From assembly GCF_024666595.1 (NCBI RefSeq), contig NZ_CP088296.1, forward strand, positions 3,400,501-3,464,500: a stretch of DNA of 64,000 nucleotides, written 5' to 3'. Shown piece after piece: positions 27,449 through 36,054 of the stretch (positions within the stretch are counted from its first letter, which is position 1; each line of letters begins with the position of its first letter). The position numbers and the translations under genes are program-made. The DNA comes from Sphingomonas sp. J315 (GTDB taxonomy: Bacteria; Pseudomonadota; Alphaproteobacteria; Sphingomonadales; Sphingomonadaceae). The notes below the pieces were generated by a model. That model was not told the DNA's origin. It saw only the letters and a program-made list of their open reading frames with translations, and did not search any database.

Positions 27449-29065
27449 ATGAAGCACTTTATCCTGGCAGGATCGCTCCTCGCCAGCGCGACGTTCGCGC
27501 TGCCCGCGCTGGCGCAGGAGGCTCCGGTGACGGTCACCGTTCAGACGGACAAGCCGGGGCCAAAGATCAACCGCCACATCTTCGGCCAGTTCGCCGAGCA
27601 TCTCGGCACCGGCATCTATGGAGGTGTGTGGGTCGGGCCGGACTCCAAAATCCCCAATGTCCGCGGCATTCGCAGCGACGTGGTGGCGGCGCTGAAGCAG
27701 ATCAGCGTGCCCAATGTGCGCTGGCCGGGCGGGTGCTTCGCCGACGAATATCACTGGCGCGACGGGATCGGCGATCCGGCCAAGCGGCGCGTCACCGTCA
27801 ACTCCAACTGGGGCGGAGCGATCGAGAACAATGCATTCGGCACGCACGAATTTTTCGACTTCATCGAACAGATTGGGGCCGAGGCGTTCGTGTCGATCAA
27901 TGTCGGATCGGGCAGCTACAAGGAGGCCGCCGACTGGGTCGCCTACATCACCGCCGACACGCGCAACACGGCGGGGCAGGAGCGCGCCGCCAACGGGCGA
28001 ACTGAGCCGTGGAAGATCCGGTTCCTCGGCATCGGCAACGAAAACTGGGGCTGTGGCGGCAATATGCGGCCCGAATATTATACCGATGAGCTGAAGCGCT
28101 ACGCGCGCTTCACGCGCAACTACAACCCGGCGCAACAGGCCTTTCCGAACCCGGCCAACCCGTCGGCTCCGCTGCCGAACCCGGACCAGATGCTGCGCGT
28201 CGCGGTGGGGCCGAGCGACGACGACACCAGCTATACCGAAGGGGTGATGAAGGCGTGGAAGGGTCGCGACTGGAGCTGGAGCATGGAGGGGCTGTCGCTG
28301 CACAGCTACACCGTGGTGAAGTGGCCGCCCGCCTATGACTCGGTCAATTTCGCCGAAAAGGAATATGCCGAGCTGATCCAGTCCACGCTGCTGATGGACA
28401 AGCGGCTGCGCACCCATTCGGCGATCATGGACAAGTACGATCCCGACAAGAAGGTGCCGCTGATCGTCGACGAATGGGGCGTGTGGCTGGCCAAGCTGCC
28501 CGGATCGCCCGAGGGCTTCCTGCAGCAGCAGAACTCGCTGCGCGACGGCATCATCGCCGCGCTCAACTTCAACATCTTCGCGCGCCATGCCGATCGCGTG
28601 CAGGGCGCCAACATCGCGCAGATGGTCAACGTGCTTCAGGCGTTGATCCTGACCGATGGGCCAAAGATGGTGCTGACCCCGACCTATCACATCCACAAGA
28701 TGTACCGCCCGTTCCAGGACGCAACGCTGGTGCCGGTGACGTTCGATGCGGGCGAGTATCGGGAGGGCGCAGTGACGCTCCCGCGCGTCGACGCGGTCGC
28801 GGTGCGCGCGAGCGACGGGAAATTGTGGCTGTCGCTGGTCAATCTCGATCCGGCCAAGTCCGCCGAGATGCGACTGGCGATCCCCGGCGTGAAGGCGAAG
28901 TCCGCCGCAGGCACCGTGCTGACGGCGGCGAAGGTCAACAGCATCAACAGCTTCGACGCCCCCGAAGCGGTGAAGCCCCAGCCGATTGCCGGCCGGGTCG
29001 CGGGCGGCGCGGTGAGCGTGCGCCTGCCGGCCAAGTCGGTGACGATGCTGGAGATCGTGGAGTAG
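27449..29065 (+). CDS. Alpha-L-arabinofuranosidase, GH51, secreted
   Basis: A 538-residue exported enzyme with signal peptide AGSLLASATFALPALAQ. The TIM barrel begins INRHIFGQFAEHLG. The GH51 acid/base Glu is in FLGIGNENWGCGG and the nucleophile Glu in PLIVDEWGVW. The C-terminal beta domain runs to VTMLEIVE. It releases arabinose from arabinoxylan or arabinan side chains. The ATG at 27449 is chosen because GGAGAGG lies 4 bp before; 27437 and 27446 are alternatives. It is 25 bp after the dehydratase stop, in the same operon. Confidence 0.93.
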   Translation: MKHFILAGSLLASATFALPALAQEAPVTVTVQTDKPGPKINRHIFGQFAEHLGTGIYGGVWVGPDSKIPNVRGIRSDVVAALKQISVPNVRWPGGCFADEYHWRDGIGDPAKRRVTVNSNWGGAIENNAFGTHEFFDFIEQIGAEAFVSINVGSGSYKEAADWVAYITADTRNTAGQERAANGRTEPWKIRFLGIGNENWGCGGNMRPEYYTDELKRYARFTRNYNPAQQAFPNPANPSAPLPNPDQMLRVAVGPSDDDTSYTEGVMKAWKGRDWSWSMEGLSLHSYTVVKWPPAYDSVNFAEKEYAELIQSTLLMDKRLRTHSAIMDKYDPDKKVPLIVDEWGVWLAKLPGSPEGFLQQQNSLRDGIIAALNFNIFARHADRVQGANIAQMVNVLQALILTDGPKMVLTPTYHIHKMYRPFQDATLVPVTFDAGEYREGAVTLPRVDAVAVRASDGKLWLSLVNLDPAKSAEMRLAIPGVKAKSAAGTVLTAAKVNSINSFDAPEAVKPQPIAGRVAGGAVSVRLPAKSVTMLEIVE

Positions 29066-29360
29066 GGCGGCGTCCGTCGCTCCCGAAGGGGAGGGGCGGG
29101 TGCGGTTGAAACTGACGAAGTTACGGGCAACGCGCGCGATTCTGTCAGCTTTGGGCGGGATGCGTGTTGCGGGTTGAAGGTAGAGGAGGGCGTCCGGGTT
29201 CGGCATCGGACAGTTGAGATATGCCGGATCGGGGTTTGTAGGAAAGGGCAATTATTCACTTCACCCGTGTGAGATCGAACGGCGGGTATTGGGTGGATTG
29301 CTGACCGGCGCCTTTCGGGTGCGATAGTTTGTCAGGGCACATGAACAGACTCGATTTCTA
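29066..29360. other. Non-coding stretch before the IS, with the cut-off end of the small gene
   Basis: I find no credible gene here. The last part (29332-29358, minus strand) encodes the displaced eight C-terminal residues EIESVHVP plus stop of the gene interrupted by the insertion sequence. The rest contains a short GGGGAGGGG-type stretch near 29088 and no clear hairpin. Confidence 0.6.
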
Positions 29361-30196
29361 GGGTCGGGACCCATAAACGGGATTCCCTTGGCGGCTGGGA
29401 TGTGATTCATGCGCTGCGCCAGCAGGAGCGTGGATTTGAGCGAGTTTTGGTTGAGTGAAGCCCAGTTCGAGCGGCTGCGTCCGCTGCTGCCGGACAAGGT
29501 GCGCGGTGTGGCGCGGGTCGATGATCGGCGGGTGATCAGCGGCATCATTCATGTGGTGAAGTCGGGCGGGCGCTGGGTCGACGCGCCGGCCTGCTACGGG
29601 CCGAGGAAGACGCTCTACAACCGGTTCGTGCGCTGGGCGGCAAAGGGTGTGTGGCAGGAGCTGTTCGTCACGCTCGCGGCAGCAGGCGGGCCGCCCGCCG
29701 AGGTCCTGATCGACAGCACGCATATGAAGGCGCACCGCTCCGCGGGCGGTGGAAAAGGGGGGCGCTCGTCCAGGCGATCGGGATCAGCCGGGGCGGCCGC
29801 AACAGCAAGCTCCACGCGCTCACCGACGGCGAAGGTCGGCCGCTCCGCTTCCTGCTGACCGGTGGCCAGGTCGCCGACTGCCGCGCAGCCGATGTGTTGC
29901 TCGATGATCTCGCGCCGCGCACCATCGTGCTCGCGGACAAGGCTTACGACAGCAATGCGATCCGCGACCTGATCGAGCGGCAGGGTGCCGTTCCGAACAT
30001 CCCCTCCAAGACGAACCGCCGCTGGAAAAGCTGCTTCTCCAAGACGCTCTACAAGGGCCGCAACGCCGTCGAGCGCATGTTCTGCCGCCTCAAGGATTAT
30101 CGCCGCATCGCCACCCGCTACGACAAGCTCGCCACCAACTTCCTCAGCGCCATCTACCTCGCCGCAGCCGTCACATGGTGGTTATGAGTCCCGACC
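29361..30196 (+). mobile_element. IS5-family (IS427-group-like) insertion sequence, complete
   Basis: An 836-bp element bounded by inverted repeats: the left end GGGTCGGGACCCATAA (29361-29376) matches the inverse of the right end TTATGAGTCCCGACCC (30181-30196) with one mismatch. TA flanks both ends (29359-29360 and 30197-30198) as the target duplication, inside a CTAG-like site. One transposase gene in two overlapping frames fills it. Size, TA target and two-frame transposase fit the IS427 group of IS5. Rejoining the flanks at TA restores an open frame through the interrupted gene, which confirms the ends. Confidence 0.9.
29436..30187 (+). CDS. IS5-family transposase, made by -1 frameshifting
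   Basis: DDE transposase. It starts at TTG 29436 with AGGAG 7 bp before (LSEFWLSEAQFERLRPLLP). The first frame carries the DUF4096-type N-terminus and LIDSTHMKAHRSAGGGKGG. The second holds VQAIGISRGGRNSKLHAL, DGEGRPLRFLLTGGQ, ADKAYDSNAIRD and the C-terminal part NAVERMFCRLKDYRRIATRYD with the catalytic Glu region. The switch at AAAAGGGGGG (29753-29762) requires a -1 slip, the direction used by two-frame IS elements, unlike the +1 breaks in host genes of this window. A frame-restoring sequencing error cannot be excluded. Confidence 0.85.
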
Positions 30197-30536
30197 CTAG
30201 TGTCGGTGGTTCTGCGTCGTAGAGCTTGGCATGAAGCGTCAGGTCGCTCACTTCCTCGCTCTGCGTCGTCAGGTCGATCAACACCTGGCAATAGTCGCCC
30301 ATCCAGCGATAAAGTGCGTGATCCCATGTAGACGGGTTCAAGGGTGCCAAGCAGTCGCCATACGCCGAGATGCTAGTGGCAATCGACTCTGCCGTTGAAG
30401 GAGCGACTGCGCTCACGCCACCAATGGCGTGACTACGCAGGAGGTAATCTCCGGCCGCGAAGGCATCGGCGATTTTGTGAAATGTGGCATGCAACTCGGG
30501 CGGCACGGGATGCTCGTCATCGTCCTTCGCAAGCAT
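30197..30536 (-). pseudogene. Small hypothetical gene interrupted near its 3' end by the IS
   Basis: An open frame from ATG 30536 (MLAKDDDEHPVPPELHATF) encodes about 113 residues up to the IS boundary: FHKIADAFAAGDYLLRSHA, YGDCLAPLNPSTWDHALY, DYCQVLIDLTTQ, then LYDAEPPTL. It now reads into the element and stops after six foreign residues (GSGLITTM region). Without the IS the frame would continue EIESVHVP and stop at 29332. Only eight residues are lost, so the protein may still work. It is a small, acidic, probably cytoplasmic protein; I do not recognise the family with certainty. Nothing nearby suggests a role. Confidence 0.7.
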
Positions 30537-30687
30537 ACCCTACGTGTTCCTTCGCCAACTTTCGGCGAACGTGCATTGCCCTCTAAATGTCCGCAAGGGG
30601 TTCGTTCGCCGAAAGGCCGCTCTCCTCGCTAGCACCAGCTGATCCGCGGGTGCCACGATGCTGGCGATCTTGAGGGAGCGGGACCTG

Positions 30688-30711
30688 ATCCTCCCCCTGG
30701 CGGGGGAGGAT
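30688..30711. terminator. Perfect hairpin downstream of the arabinose dehydrogenase gene
   Basis: ATCCTCCCCC and GGGGGAGGAT form a perfect 10-bp stem with a TGGC loop, starting 10 bp beyond the stop of the minus-strand arabinose operon at 30721. There is no long T run. It resembles dispersed GC-rich hairpins common between sphingomonad genes and may end transcription of that operon. Confidence 0.6.
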
Positions 30712-30720
30712 TTGCGCGCC

Positions 30721-31644
30721 TCACTCCTCGAACGGATCGGTCGGCAGGTGCCGCCCGCGCAAAAACGCGTCGGCGACAAGGCGGAAGGGCGCAGTGTCGA
30801 GGTCGCTCGCGCCCGTCGCGATCAGCCGCGCGAACTGCGCGTAGAGCGCGGGATATTCGCGATCCTCGCCGGGGCGGGTGCCGTCGGGCAGGGTCAGCTC
30901 GGCCCCGCCGCGTGCCAGCCGCAGGGTGCCGGCGTCGGTCTCGATCTCGATGTCCCAGCTTTGCGGCCCGGTCTGGCGGAAGTCGAAATCCGCCGCGATC
31001 GGCGCACCGCAGCCGGTTTCCAGCGTCAGCCGCGCGGCGATGGGGGCGTGGCGGTTGCTCGGCACCTCCAGCTCGGCGTCGCGCAGCAGCAGCGTGCCGG
31101 GCAAGATCTCCGTCACGATCGACAGTGCGTTGATCCCCGGATCGAACACGCCGAGCCCGCCGGGCTGCCAGATCCATTGCTGGCCGGGGTGCCACACGCG
31201 CACATCCTCACGCCAGGTGATCGTGCCGCGCGTGATTTTGCGCTCCGCCAGCCATGCGCGCGCCTCCGCCACCCCGGCGGCGCAGCGCGAGTGCCAGGTG
31301 GCGAACACCGTGACCTTGGCGTCGTCCGCCAGCGCCGCGAGCGCCGCGGCTTCGGTCAGGCTGGCGGCGGGGGGCTTTTCGAGCAGGACATGCAGCCCGT
31401 GGCGCAATGCCGTGGCGGCGACGCGGTGGCGCACTTGCGGCGGAGTGCACACCGCGACCGCATCCACCGCGATCCCGCTCGCCAGCAATGCCTCGAGGCT
31501 GTCGAAGCCGGGGACACCGCCCAGCACCGCGCCATCCGCGCTGGCGGTCGCAACCAGCGTGAAGTTCGGATCAGCAGCGATGGCGGGCAAATGCTGGTCA
31601 TGCGCGATCTTGCCCAGCCCGATCAGCGCGATGCGGATCGTCAC
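30721..31644 (-). CDS. Arabinose/galactose 1-dehydrogenase (Gfo/Idh/MocA family)
   Basis: A 307-residue NAD(P)-dependent oxidoreductase. The N-terminal Rossmann motif is IGLGKIAHDQHLPAI; the family Glu-Lys-Pro motif is LLEKPPAAS; the active-site region reads WHPGQQWIWQPGGLGVFDPG. From memory this closely resembles Azospirillum brasilense L-arabinose 1-dehydrogenase, which also accepts D-galactose. It oxidises the sugar to the lactone, the first step of the non-phosphorylating route. The GTG start (31644) overlaps the stop of the AraD1 gene upstream (GTGA), so the two are coupled. Confidence 0.88.
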   Translation of the reverse strand: MTIRIALIGLGKIAHDQHLPAIAADPNFTLVATASADGAVLGGVPGFDSLEALLASGIAVDAVAVCTPPQVRHRVAATALRHGLHVLLEKPPAASLTEAAALAALADDAKVTVFATWHSRCAAGVAEARAWLAERKITRGTITWREDVRVWHPGQQWIWQPGGLGVFDPGINALSIVTEILPGTLLLRDAELEVPSNRHAPIAARLTLETGCGAPIAADFDFRQTGPQSWDIEIETDAGTLRLARGGAELTLPDGTRPGEDREYPALYAQFARLIATGASDLDTAPFRLVADAFLRGRHLPTDPFEE

Positions 31645-32630
31645 AGCGCCTGCACCGTCACTGCCTCAGGCTCGGCGCGGACCAGCGGGTTGCGCAGCGG
31701 GAGGGTGAACGGTGCAGCCTCGATCTCGAACACGTCGCCCGGCTGCGTCTGCACGCCATCGCTGAACGACAAGGTCGCGGTGCCGAAGAAATGGACATGG
31801 ACATCGCCGGGACGCCGGAACGCGGCATATTTGAAGTGGTGATGCTCCAGATTGTCGATGCTGTGCGACATATTGGCCTCGCCCGACAGGAACGGCTTTT
31901 CCCACAGCACCGCGCCATCGCGCACGATCCGGCTTGCCCCGCGCACATCGGCGGGCAGGTCGCCGACCAGCAGTTCGGGGCCGAGCGCCGCCGGGCGCAG
32001 CTTCGAATGGGCGAGCCACAGATAATTGTGCCGCTCGGTCACATGGTCACTGAATTCATTGGCGAGGCAGAAACCGATGCGGTGCGGCGTCCCATCGGGG
32101 CCGATCAGGTAGATGCCGGCCAGCTCCGGCTCCTCGCCGCCATCCTGCGCGAAGGCAGGCATGGCCAGCGGCGCGCCGGTGCCGACCAGATGCGCGCCAT
32201 CGCCCTTGTAGAACCATTCCGGCTGTTGCCCGACCGCGCCCGGGGCGGGCTTGCCGCCCTCCAGCCCCTCAAGGAACATGCGCATGGAATCGGTCAGCTG
32301 CTCACCCGCAGCGGCGGCGCGGTGCATCTTGTCGCGCCCCTCGGCCGAGCCGAGATGGGTGAGGCCGGTGCCGGTCACGACGACATGTGCGGGATCGGCA
32401 TGGTCGATCGGCGCGAGCAGTTCGCCCGCCGCAGCCGCTTGGGCAATGTCGATCTCCCCGTCATAGCCCGCTTGCTCGACGAGGGCCGCCAGACCGATGC
32501 CGCGCGCGATCGCCGCCTCCGCAAGGCCGCGCGTATCCGCGTAACCCCGCACGAACCGCGCTGCGCCGTCCTGCGACGCAATCACCCGCCGGGTGCCGTC
32601 AGACGCGCGGTGCTGGAGCAGCGTGAACAT
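31641..32630 (-). CDS. AraD1/GguC-family FAH-fold protein, probable 2-keto-3-deoxy-arabonate dehydratase
   Basis: A 329-residue member of the fumarylacetoacetate-hydrolase-like AraD1 (GguC) group. Seen: VVVTGTGLTHLGSAEGRD, the metal-binding acidic stretch GGEEPELAGIYLIGPDGTP, FCLANEFSDHVTE, and a C-terminal PGDVHVHFFGTATLSF. AraD1 proteins accompany arabinose oxidation genes and are assigned to dehydration of L-2-keto-3-deoxyarabonate. The ATG at 32630 follows GGGGAGGATATTCG. It is immediately upstream of, and coupled to, the dehydrogenase gene, and complements the arabonate dehydratase at 25.6 kb. Confidence 0.85.
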   Translation of the reverse strand: MFTLLQHRASDGTRRVIASQDGAARFVRGYADTRGLAEAAIARGIGLAALVEQAGYDGEIDIAQAAAAGELLAPIDHADPAHVVVTGTGLTHLGSAEGRDKMHRAAAAGEQLTDSMRMFLEGLEGGKPAPGAVGQQPEWFYKGDGAHLVGTGAPLAMPAFAQDGGEEPELAGIYLIGPDGTPHRIGFCLANEFSDHVTERHNYLWLAHSKLRPAALGPELLVGDLPADVRGASRIVRDGAVLWEKPFLSGEANMSHSIDNLEHHHFKYAAFRRPGDVHVHFFGTATLSFSDGVQTQPGDVFEIEAAPFTLPLRNPLVRAEPEAVTVQAL

Positions 32631-32703
32631 CGAATATCCTCCCCAATTTCGCCGGTTATTAGTCCTACAAAATAAGGAAGGAAAGATCGCTGGCCGGGCT
32701 GGG

Positions 32704-33687
32704 TCAAAATTCCTCGGTGTCGATCTCCGCCTGGGTCGCCGCCGGATAGCGCGGACCCGCAATCGCGTCGGGCGCGAAGATGCGGTCGAGTTCGGCCAGC
32801 ACATCGGCAGGCAGCGGCACGACCGGCGTTGCGGCGTTTTCGACGAGGTGGTCGGGCGAGGTGGTACCGGGAATGGCGGCGACATGCGCGCCCTGCGCGA
32901 ACACCCATTGCAGGCAGAGCTGGGCGGGGGTCACGCCACGCTGCTCGGCAATGCCGCGCAACGCCGCGAGCAGGGCCAGGTTGCGCGCGAAATTCTCAGG
33001 GCTGAAGCGCGGCATCATGCGCCGGATGTCACGTTCTTCCAGCGCATCGGGCGAGGTGAGCGCGCCGGCGAGGAAGCCGCGCGCGACCGGGGAGAAGGCG
33101 ACCAAGGTGGTGCCCAGTTCCGCGCACGCCTCCAGCACGCCGAGTTCGACGTTGCGCGACCAGAGCGAATATTCGTTCTGCACCGCCGCGATCGGATGAA
33201 TCGCATGCGCGCGGCGCAGGGTCGCGGCGGACACTTCGCTGAGGCCGATCGCGCCGATCTTGCCCGCTTCGACCAGCCGCGCGAGTTCGCCGACCGACTC
33301 CTCGATCGGCACCGATTTGTCCCAGCGGTGGAGATAATAGAGGTCGACCCGGTCGGTGCGCAGCCGGGTCAGCGACTGGTCGATGGTGGCGCGAAGCGTC
33401 TCGGGCCGGCCGTCGATCACCCGCTTCCCGTCCACGCCGGTCATCCCGCATTTCGAGGCGAGGAAATATTCGTCGCGGCGGTGCGCGATAGCTTCGCCGA
33501 TCAGCGTCTCGTTCGCGCCAAAGCCGTAGAGCGCGGCGGTGTCGAGATGGTCGTAGCCAAGGTCGAGCGCCTGATTGAGCAGCCGGATCGCATCCTCCCG
33601 CGCGGGCGGGGTGCCATAGGCATGGCTGAGCGACATGCAGCCGAGGCCGACCGGGTTGACGGTGGAGGATGCAAGGCGGCGCTTCAT
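32704..33687 (-). CDS. Aldo/keto reductase
   Basis: A 327-residue NADPH-dependent TIM-barrel reductase. Catalytic residues of the family can be placed: Asp in DHLDTAALYG (with Tyr), Lys in FLASKCGM, His in LYYLHRWDKS. The cofactor end is AAIPGTTSPDHLVENA. The ATG at 33687 with GGAGTG upstream is preferred over earlier in-frame codons. It lies between the AraD1 gene (73 bp) and the dehydratase-like gene (60 bp), both on the same strand, so it could belong to either pathway. Substrate unknown. Confidence 0.88.
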   Translation of the reverse strand: MKRRLASSTVNPVGLGCMSLSHAYGTPPAREDAIRLLNQALDLGYDHLDTAALYGFGANETLIGEAIAHRRDEYFLASKCGMTGVDGKRVIDGRPETLRATIDQSLTRLRTDRVDLYYLHRWDKSVPIEESVGELARLVEAGKIGAIGLSEVSAATLRRAHAIHPIAAVQNEYSLWSRNVELGVLEACAELGTTLVAFSPVARGFLAGALTSPDALEERDIRRMMPRFSPENFARNLALLAALRGIAEQRGVTPAQLCLQWVFAQGAHVAAIPGTTSPDHLVENAATPVVPLPADVLAELDRIFAPDAIAGPRYPAATQAEIDTEEF

Positions 33688-33747
33688 GGGACACTCCGAT
33701 ACTGACTGCCGCCGCTCACTGACCCGCCCGCTGCCCGCTGGCAAGCC

Positions 33748-36054
33748 TCAGTCGCGCCGTGCGGCGTAGGCGGTGACCGGTCCCTCCAGAAATGCGGCGA
33801 TCTGGCGATCGACCGCGTCGCCGTCGCTCGCCTCGCGGTTGTAATTGTCGAGGTCGAGGCTCAGCACCGGCACTCCGGCACGGCGCAGTGCCCGCAGTAC
33901 GAACGGGTCCGCGTCGCTGAGCGCTACCGCGCCGTCCACCGCATGGCTCTTCGCCTCGCGGACGTGCCAGGCGCCCGCCCAGGTCGGCATGCGCAGCTCG
34001 TCGCCCATCGTTACAAATCGCGCGGCGAGCGCACGCATCGGATCCTGCCCGGGGGCGGTGCGGCGGATGTAACCGTCGGCGGCGAGTGATAGGTACATCG
34101 ACCAGACGAACACCGCGGCATGGCTCTCCTCCCAGCGCTGGGTGAAGCCCATGTCGCTCCACATGCCGCGCCCGACCCACATCAGGCGGAGCTTCTCGTT
34201 CGGGCAGGCCGCCTCGCCCGCATCGTGGCGTGCCTTGACCTCGTGATAGAAGTCCCGCGCCGCGTCGCGTGCCCATTCGGTCCCGCGATGCCATTGCGGG
34301 ACCATCGTCGCGGGCATGGTGTCGCTGATCGATACCGGGGCGGGGTGTGCGCCCGCAATCAGGTCGCGGGTGCGGCGGTAACAATCCTCCTGCTCGTTCA
34401 CCAGATCCATGATGTGCGCGAAGCGGTCGGGGTCGAAGCGGCGGTCGGTCACGGCCTCGATCCGCGCGATTACGGCGTGGAGTTCGGCGGTCATCAGGTC
34501 GAGTCGTTCGGGCTCGATCGCGCTGTCCCAATCGTCGTGCAGCCGGTCCCACCAGTCGATCGGAAAATCGATGCGGCTTTCGATGCTGCGTTCGAACAGG
34601 AACGGGTCCGCGCCGGTTTCGCGTGCCCAGTGATCGAAGATGCGCGGCGTGGCGTCGGTGCCGATCGGGGCCTGAACGAAGGCCGGGCGGGGGAGGCCGC
34701 CCCAGGGTGCCTGCTCGGCATCGGTGTCGAACATCGCGGCGATGCCCTGCGCGCTATATGCCTCGGCGTCGCTGGGATAGCCATGGTCGCGCAGCAGCTG
34801 GAAGTAGCGCGGCGATTGCTGTTTGGCGGCGGCGATCGACGCCCACCATTGGTTGACGACGAAGGGGACGCCCATCGCGCGCAGGATTTCCTGTGGCGAA
34901 TTGGCGTTGACCAGCGCCAGCGGCGCACCCGCCGCGACTTCGGCGCGCACGGACTTGAACCAGTCGCGCTGATAGACGCCGAAGCTGGCGATCGAGGCCA
35001 GCGACTTGCGGCTGCGGCGACCGTCCTGCGCGCGCGGGGTGGGACGGGGTGTGTCGGATGCCGGTGCCGGGAGCGGTGGCGCGCCGATCCGCTCGACCGC
35101 GAAGCCGGCGGCGTCGAGAGTGCGCACGAAATAGCCCGCGTCCCATGCCGCCGCCTCGTCGCCGACGGACTCGACGAACACCGCGCGCGCGATGCCGAGT
35201 GCGGTCATCCGCGCGATGACCGCGGCGGCGCGGTCTGCGGCGGGGATCAGCTTGCGTGGCGTCAGCCGGCCCGGATCGGCGAGCGCGTCGAGCGTCGCGG
35301 GGCTGTCGGCCCACGCGGCGACCAGCGGGTCGCCCCAGTCCTGATCGTTGGCGCGCGCATCGAGCCCGCGCGCTGCGAGATCGCGGGCACGTGCGGTCGA
35401 GAACTGCGGGGAGCCGAGGACGAACACCGGTTCTCCGGCGGGGTCGGCTGCGGTCTGGCGAACCAGCCCCAGCCATTCTGTCGGGGGCAATGCATGCGCT
35501 GCGCCGATCGCTGCGATGCGCAGTACGCCGGCCAGGTGCGCCATCGCGGCGGGACGCGCGCGCTCTTCGCTGGCGCATGCGGCAAGTCGGTCAACCTCCA
35601 CCCCGCCCAGCCAAGCGACCAATTGCGCGATCCGCGCGGCGTTGTACGCCCGGCTGGACTCGCGCGGCTGATGGCCAAGGTCGAGCATATGGATCGGACG
35701 CGCCGGGATATCGCCCTCATGGATCAGGTCGCGGACCGTCGCGAACAGTTGCGGCAGCTCGGTATCGGCATGGGTGAACAGCAGGGGCGTGCCGCTGGTG
35801 TCGGCTACAATCTGTTGCAGCAGCGACCGGCCGCGCTGCGACAGCGTGCCGTCGCCTGCCAGTTCATCGGCATCGGGCGTCGGGCCGGGGCGCGGGACGA
35901 GGCGCACTGGCGCGCGTCCGGCGGCGCGCAGCAGCGCATAGGGCGCATCCTGCCCGAGCACGCGGATCACTGGCTGTCCTTCGCCCACCAGCCGCGCCGC
36001 CACCGCACCCGGATCGTCGCACGCCGCGATCAGCAGCGCCGCTGCATCGCTCAT
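33748..36054 (-). CDS. Double-length 2-hydroxyacyl-CoA-dehydratase-like protein
   Basis: A 768-residue cytoplasmic protein. The second half (from about residue 360, SFGVYQRDWFKSVRAEVAAG) looks like the HgdB/benzoyl-CoA-reductase subunit family: ALVNANSPQEILRAMGVPFV, then DWWDRLHDDWD, EQEDCYRRTRDLI, LMWVGRGMWSDMGF, YNREASDGDAVDRQIAAFLE. The first half (PLLFTHADTELPQLF, IHMLDLGHQPRESSRAYN) looks like a diverged copy of the same fold, so this may be a fusion of two subunits that are usually separate (about 400 residues each). Few cysteines are visible (CDDP, CASE, EDCY, ACPN), fewer than expected for two [4Fe-4S] sites. No activase gene is seen. It is the last gene of the CoA-transferase/TRAP operon, its start overlapping the stop of the gene before. 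Confidence 0.7.
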   Translation of the reverse strand: MSDAAALLIAACDDPGAVAARLVGEGQPVIRVLGQDAPYALLRAAGRAPVRLVPRPGPTPDADELAGDGTLSQRGRSLLQQIVADTSGTPLLFTHADTELPQLFATVRDLIHEGDIPARPIHMLDLGHQPRESSRAYNAARIAQLVAWLGGVEVDRLAACASEERARPAAMAHLAGVLRIAAIGAAHALPPTEWLGLVRQTAADPAGEPVFVLGSPQFSTARARDLAARGLDARANDQDWGDPLVAAWADSPATLDALADPGRLTPRKLIPAADRAAAVIARMTALGIARAVFVESVGDEAAAWDAGYFVRTLDAAGFAVERIGAPPLPAPASDTPRPTPRAQDGRRSRKSLASIASFGVYQRDWFKSVRAEVAAGAPLALVNANSPQEILRAMGVPFVVNQWWASIAAAKQQSPRYFQLLRDHGYPSDAEAYSAQGIAAMFDTDAEQAPWGGLPRPAFVQAPIGTDATPRIFDHWARETGADPFLFERSIESRIDFPIDWWDRLHDDWDSAIEPERLDLMTAELHAVIARIEAVTDRRFDPDRFAHIMDLVNEQEDCYRRTRDLIAGAHPAPVSISDTMPATMVPQWHRGTEWARDAARDFYHEVKARHDAGEAACPNEKLRLMWVGRGMWSDMGFTQRWEESHAAVFVWSMYLSLAADGYIRRTAPGQDPMRALAARFVTMGDELRMPTWAGAWHVREAKSHAVDGAVALSDADPFVLRALRRAGVPVLSLDLDNYNREASDGDAVDRQIAAFLEGPVTAYAARRD

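Noticed and set aside
24400..27537. Very long open frame on the minus strand opposite the mutarotase and dehydratase genes, continuous with the FucP-like permease
   Set aside because: Composition artefact of GC-rich codons; the region opposite has well-conserved plus-strand enzymes, the antisense translation is rich in Arg/His/Asp without any family resemblance, and the permease has its own ATG and ribosome site at 24396.
27200..29251. 683-codon minus-strand open frame opposite the GH51 gene
   Set aside because: Antisense shadow of the GH51 gene; no recognisable motif and no ribosome site.
32631..32703. Possible promoter (TTTTGTAGGACTAATAACC) before the AraD1 gene
   Set aside because: AT-rich and in the right place but without a convincing -35/-10 pair or repeat.
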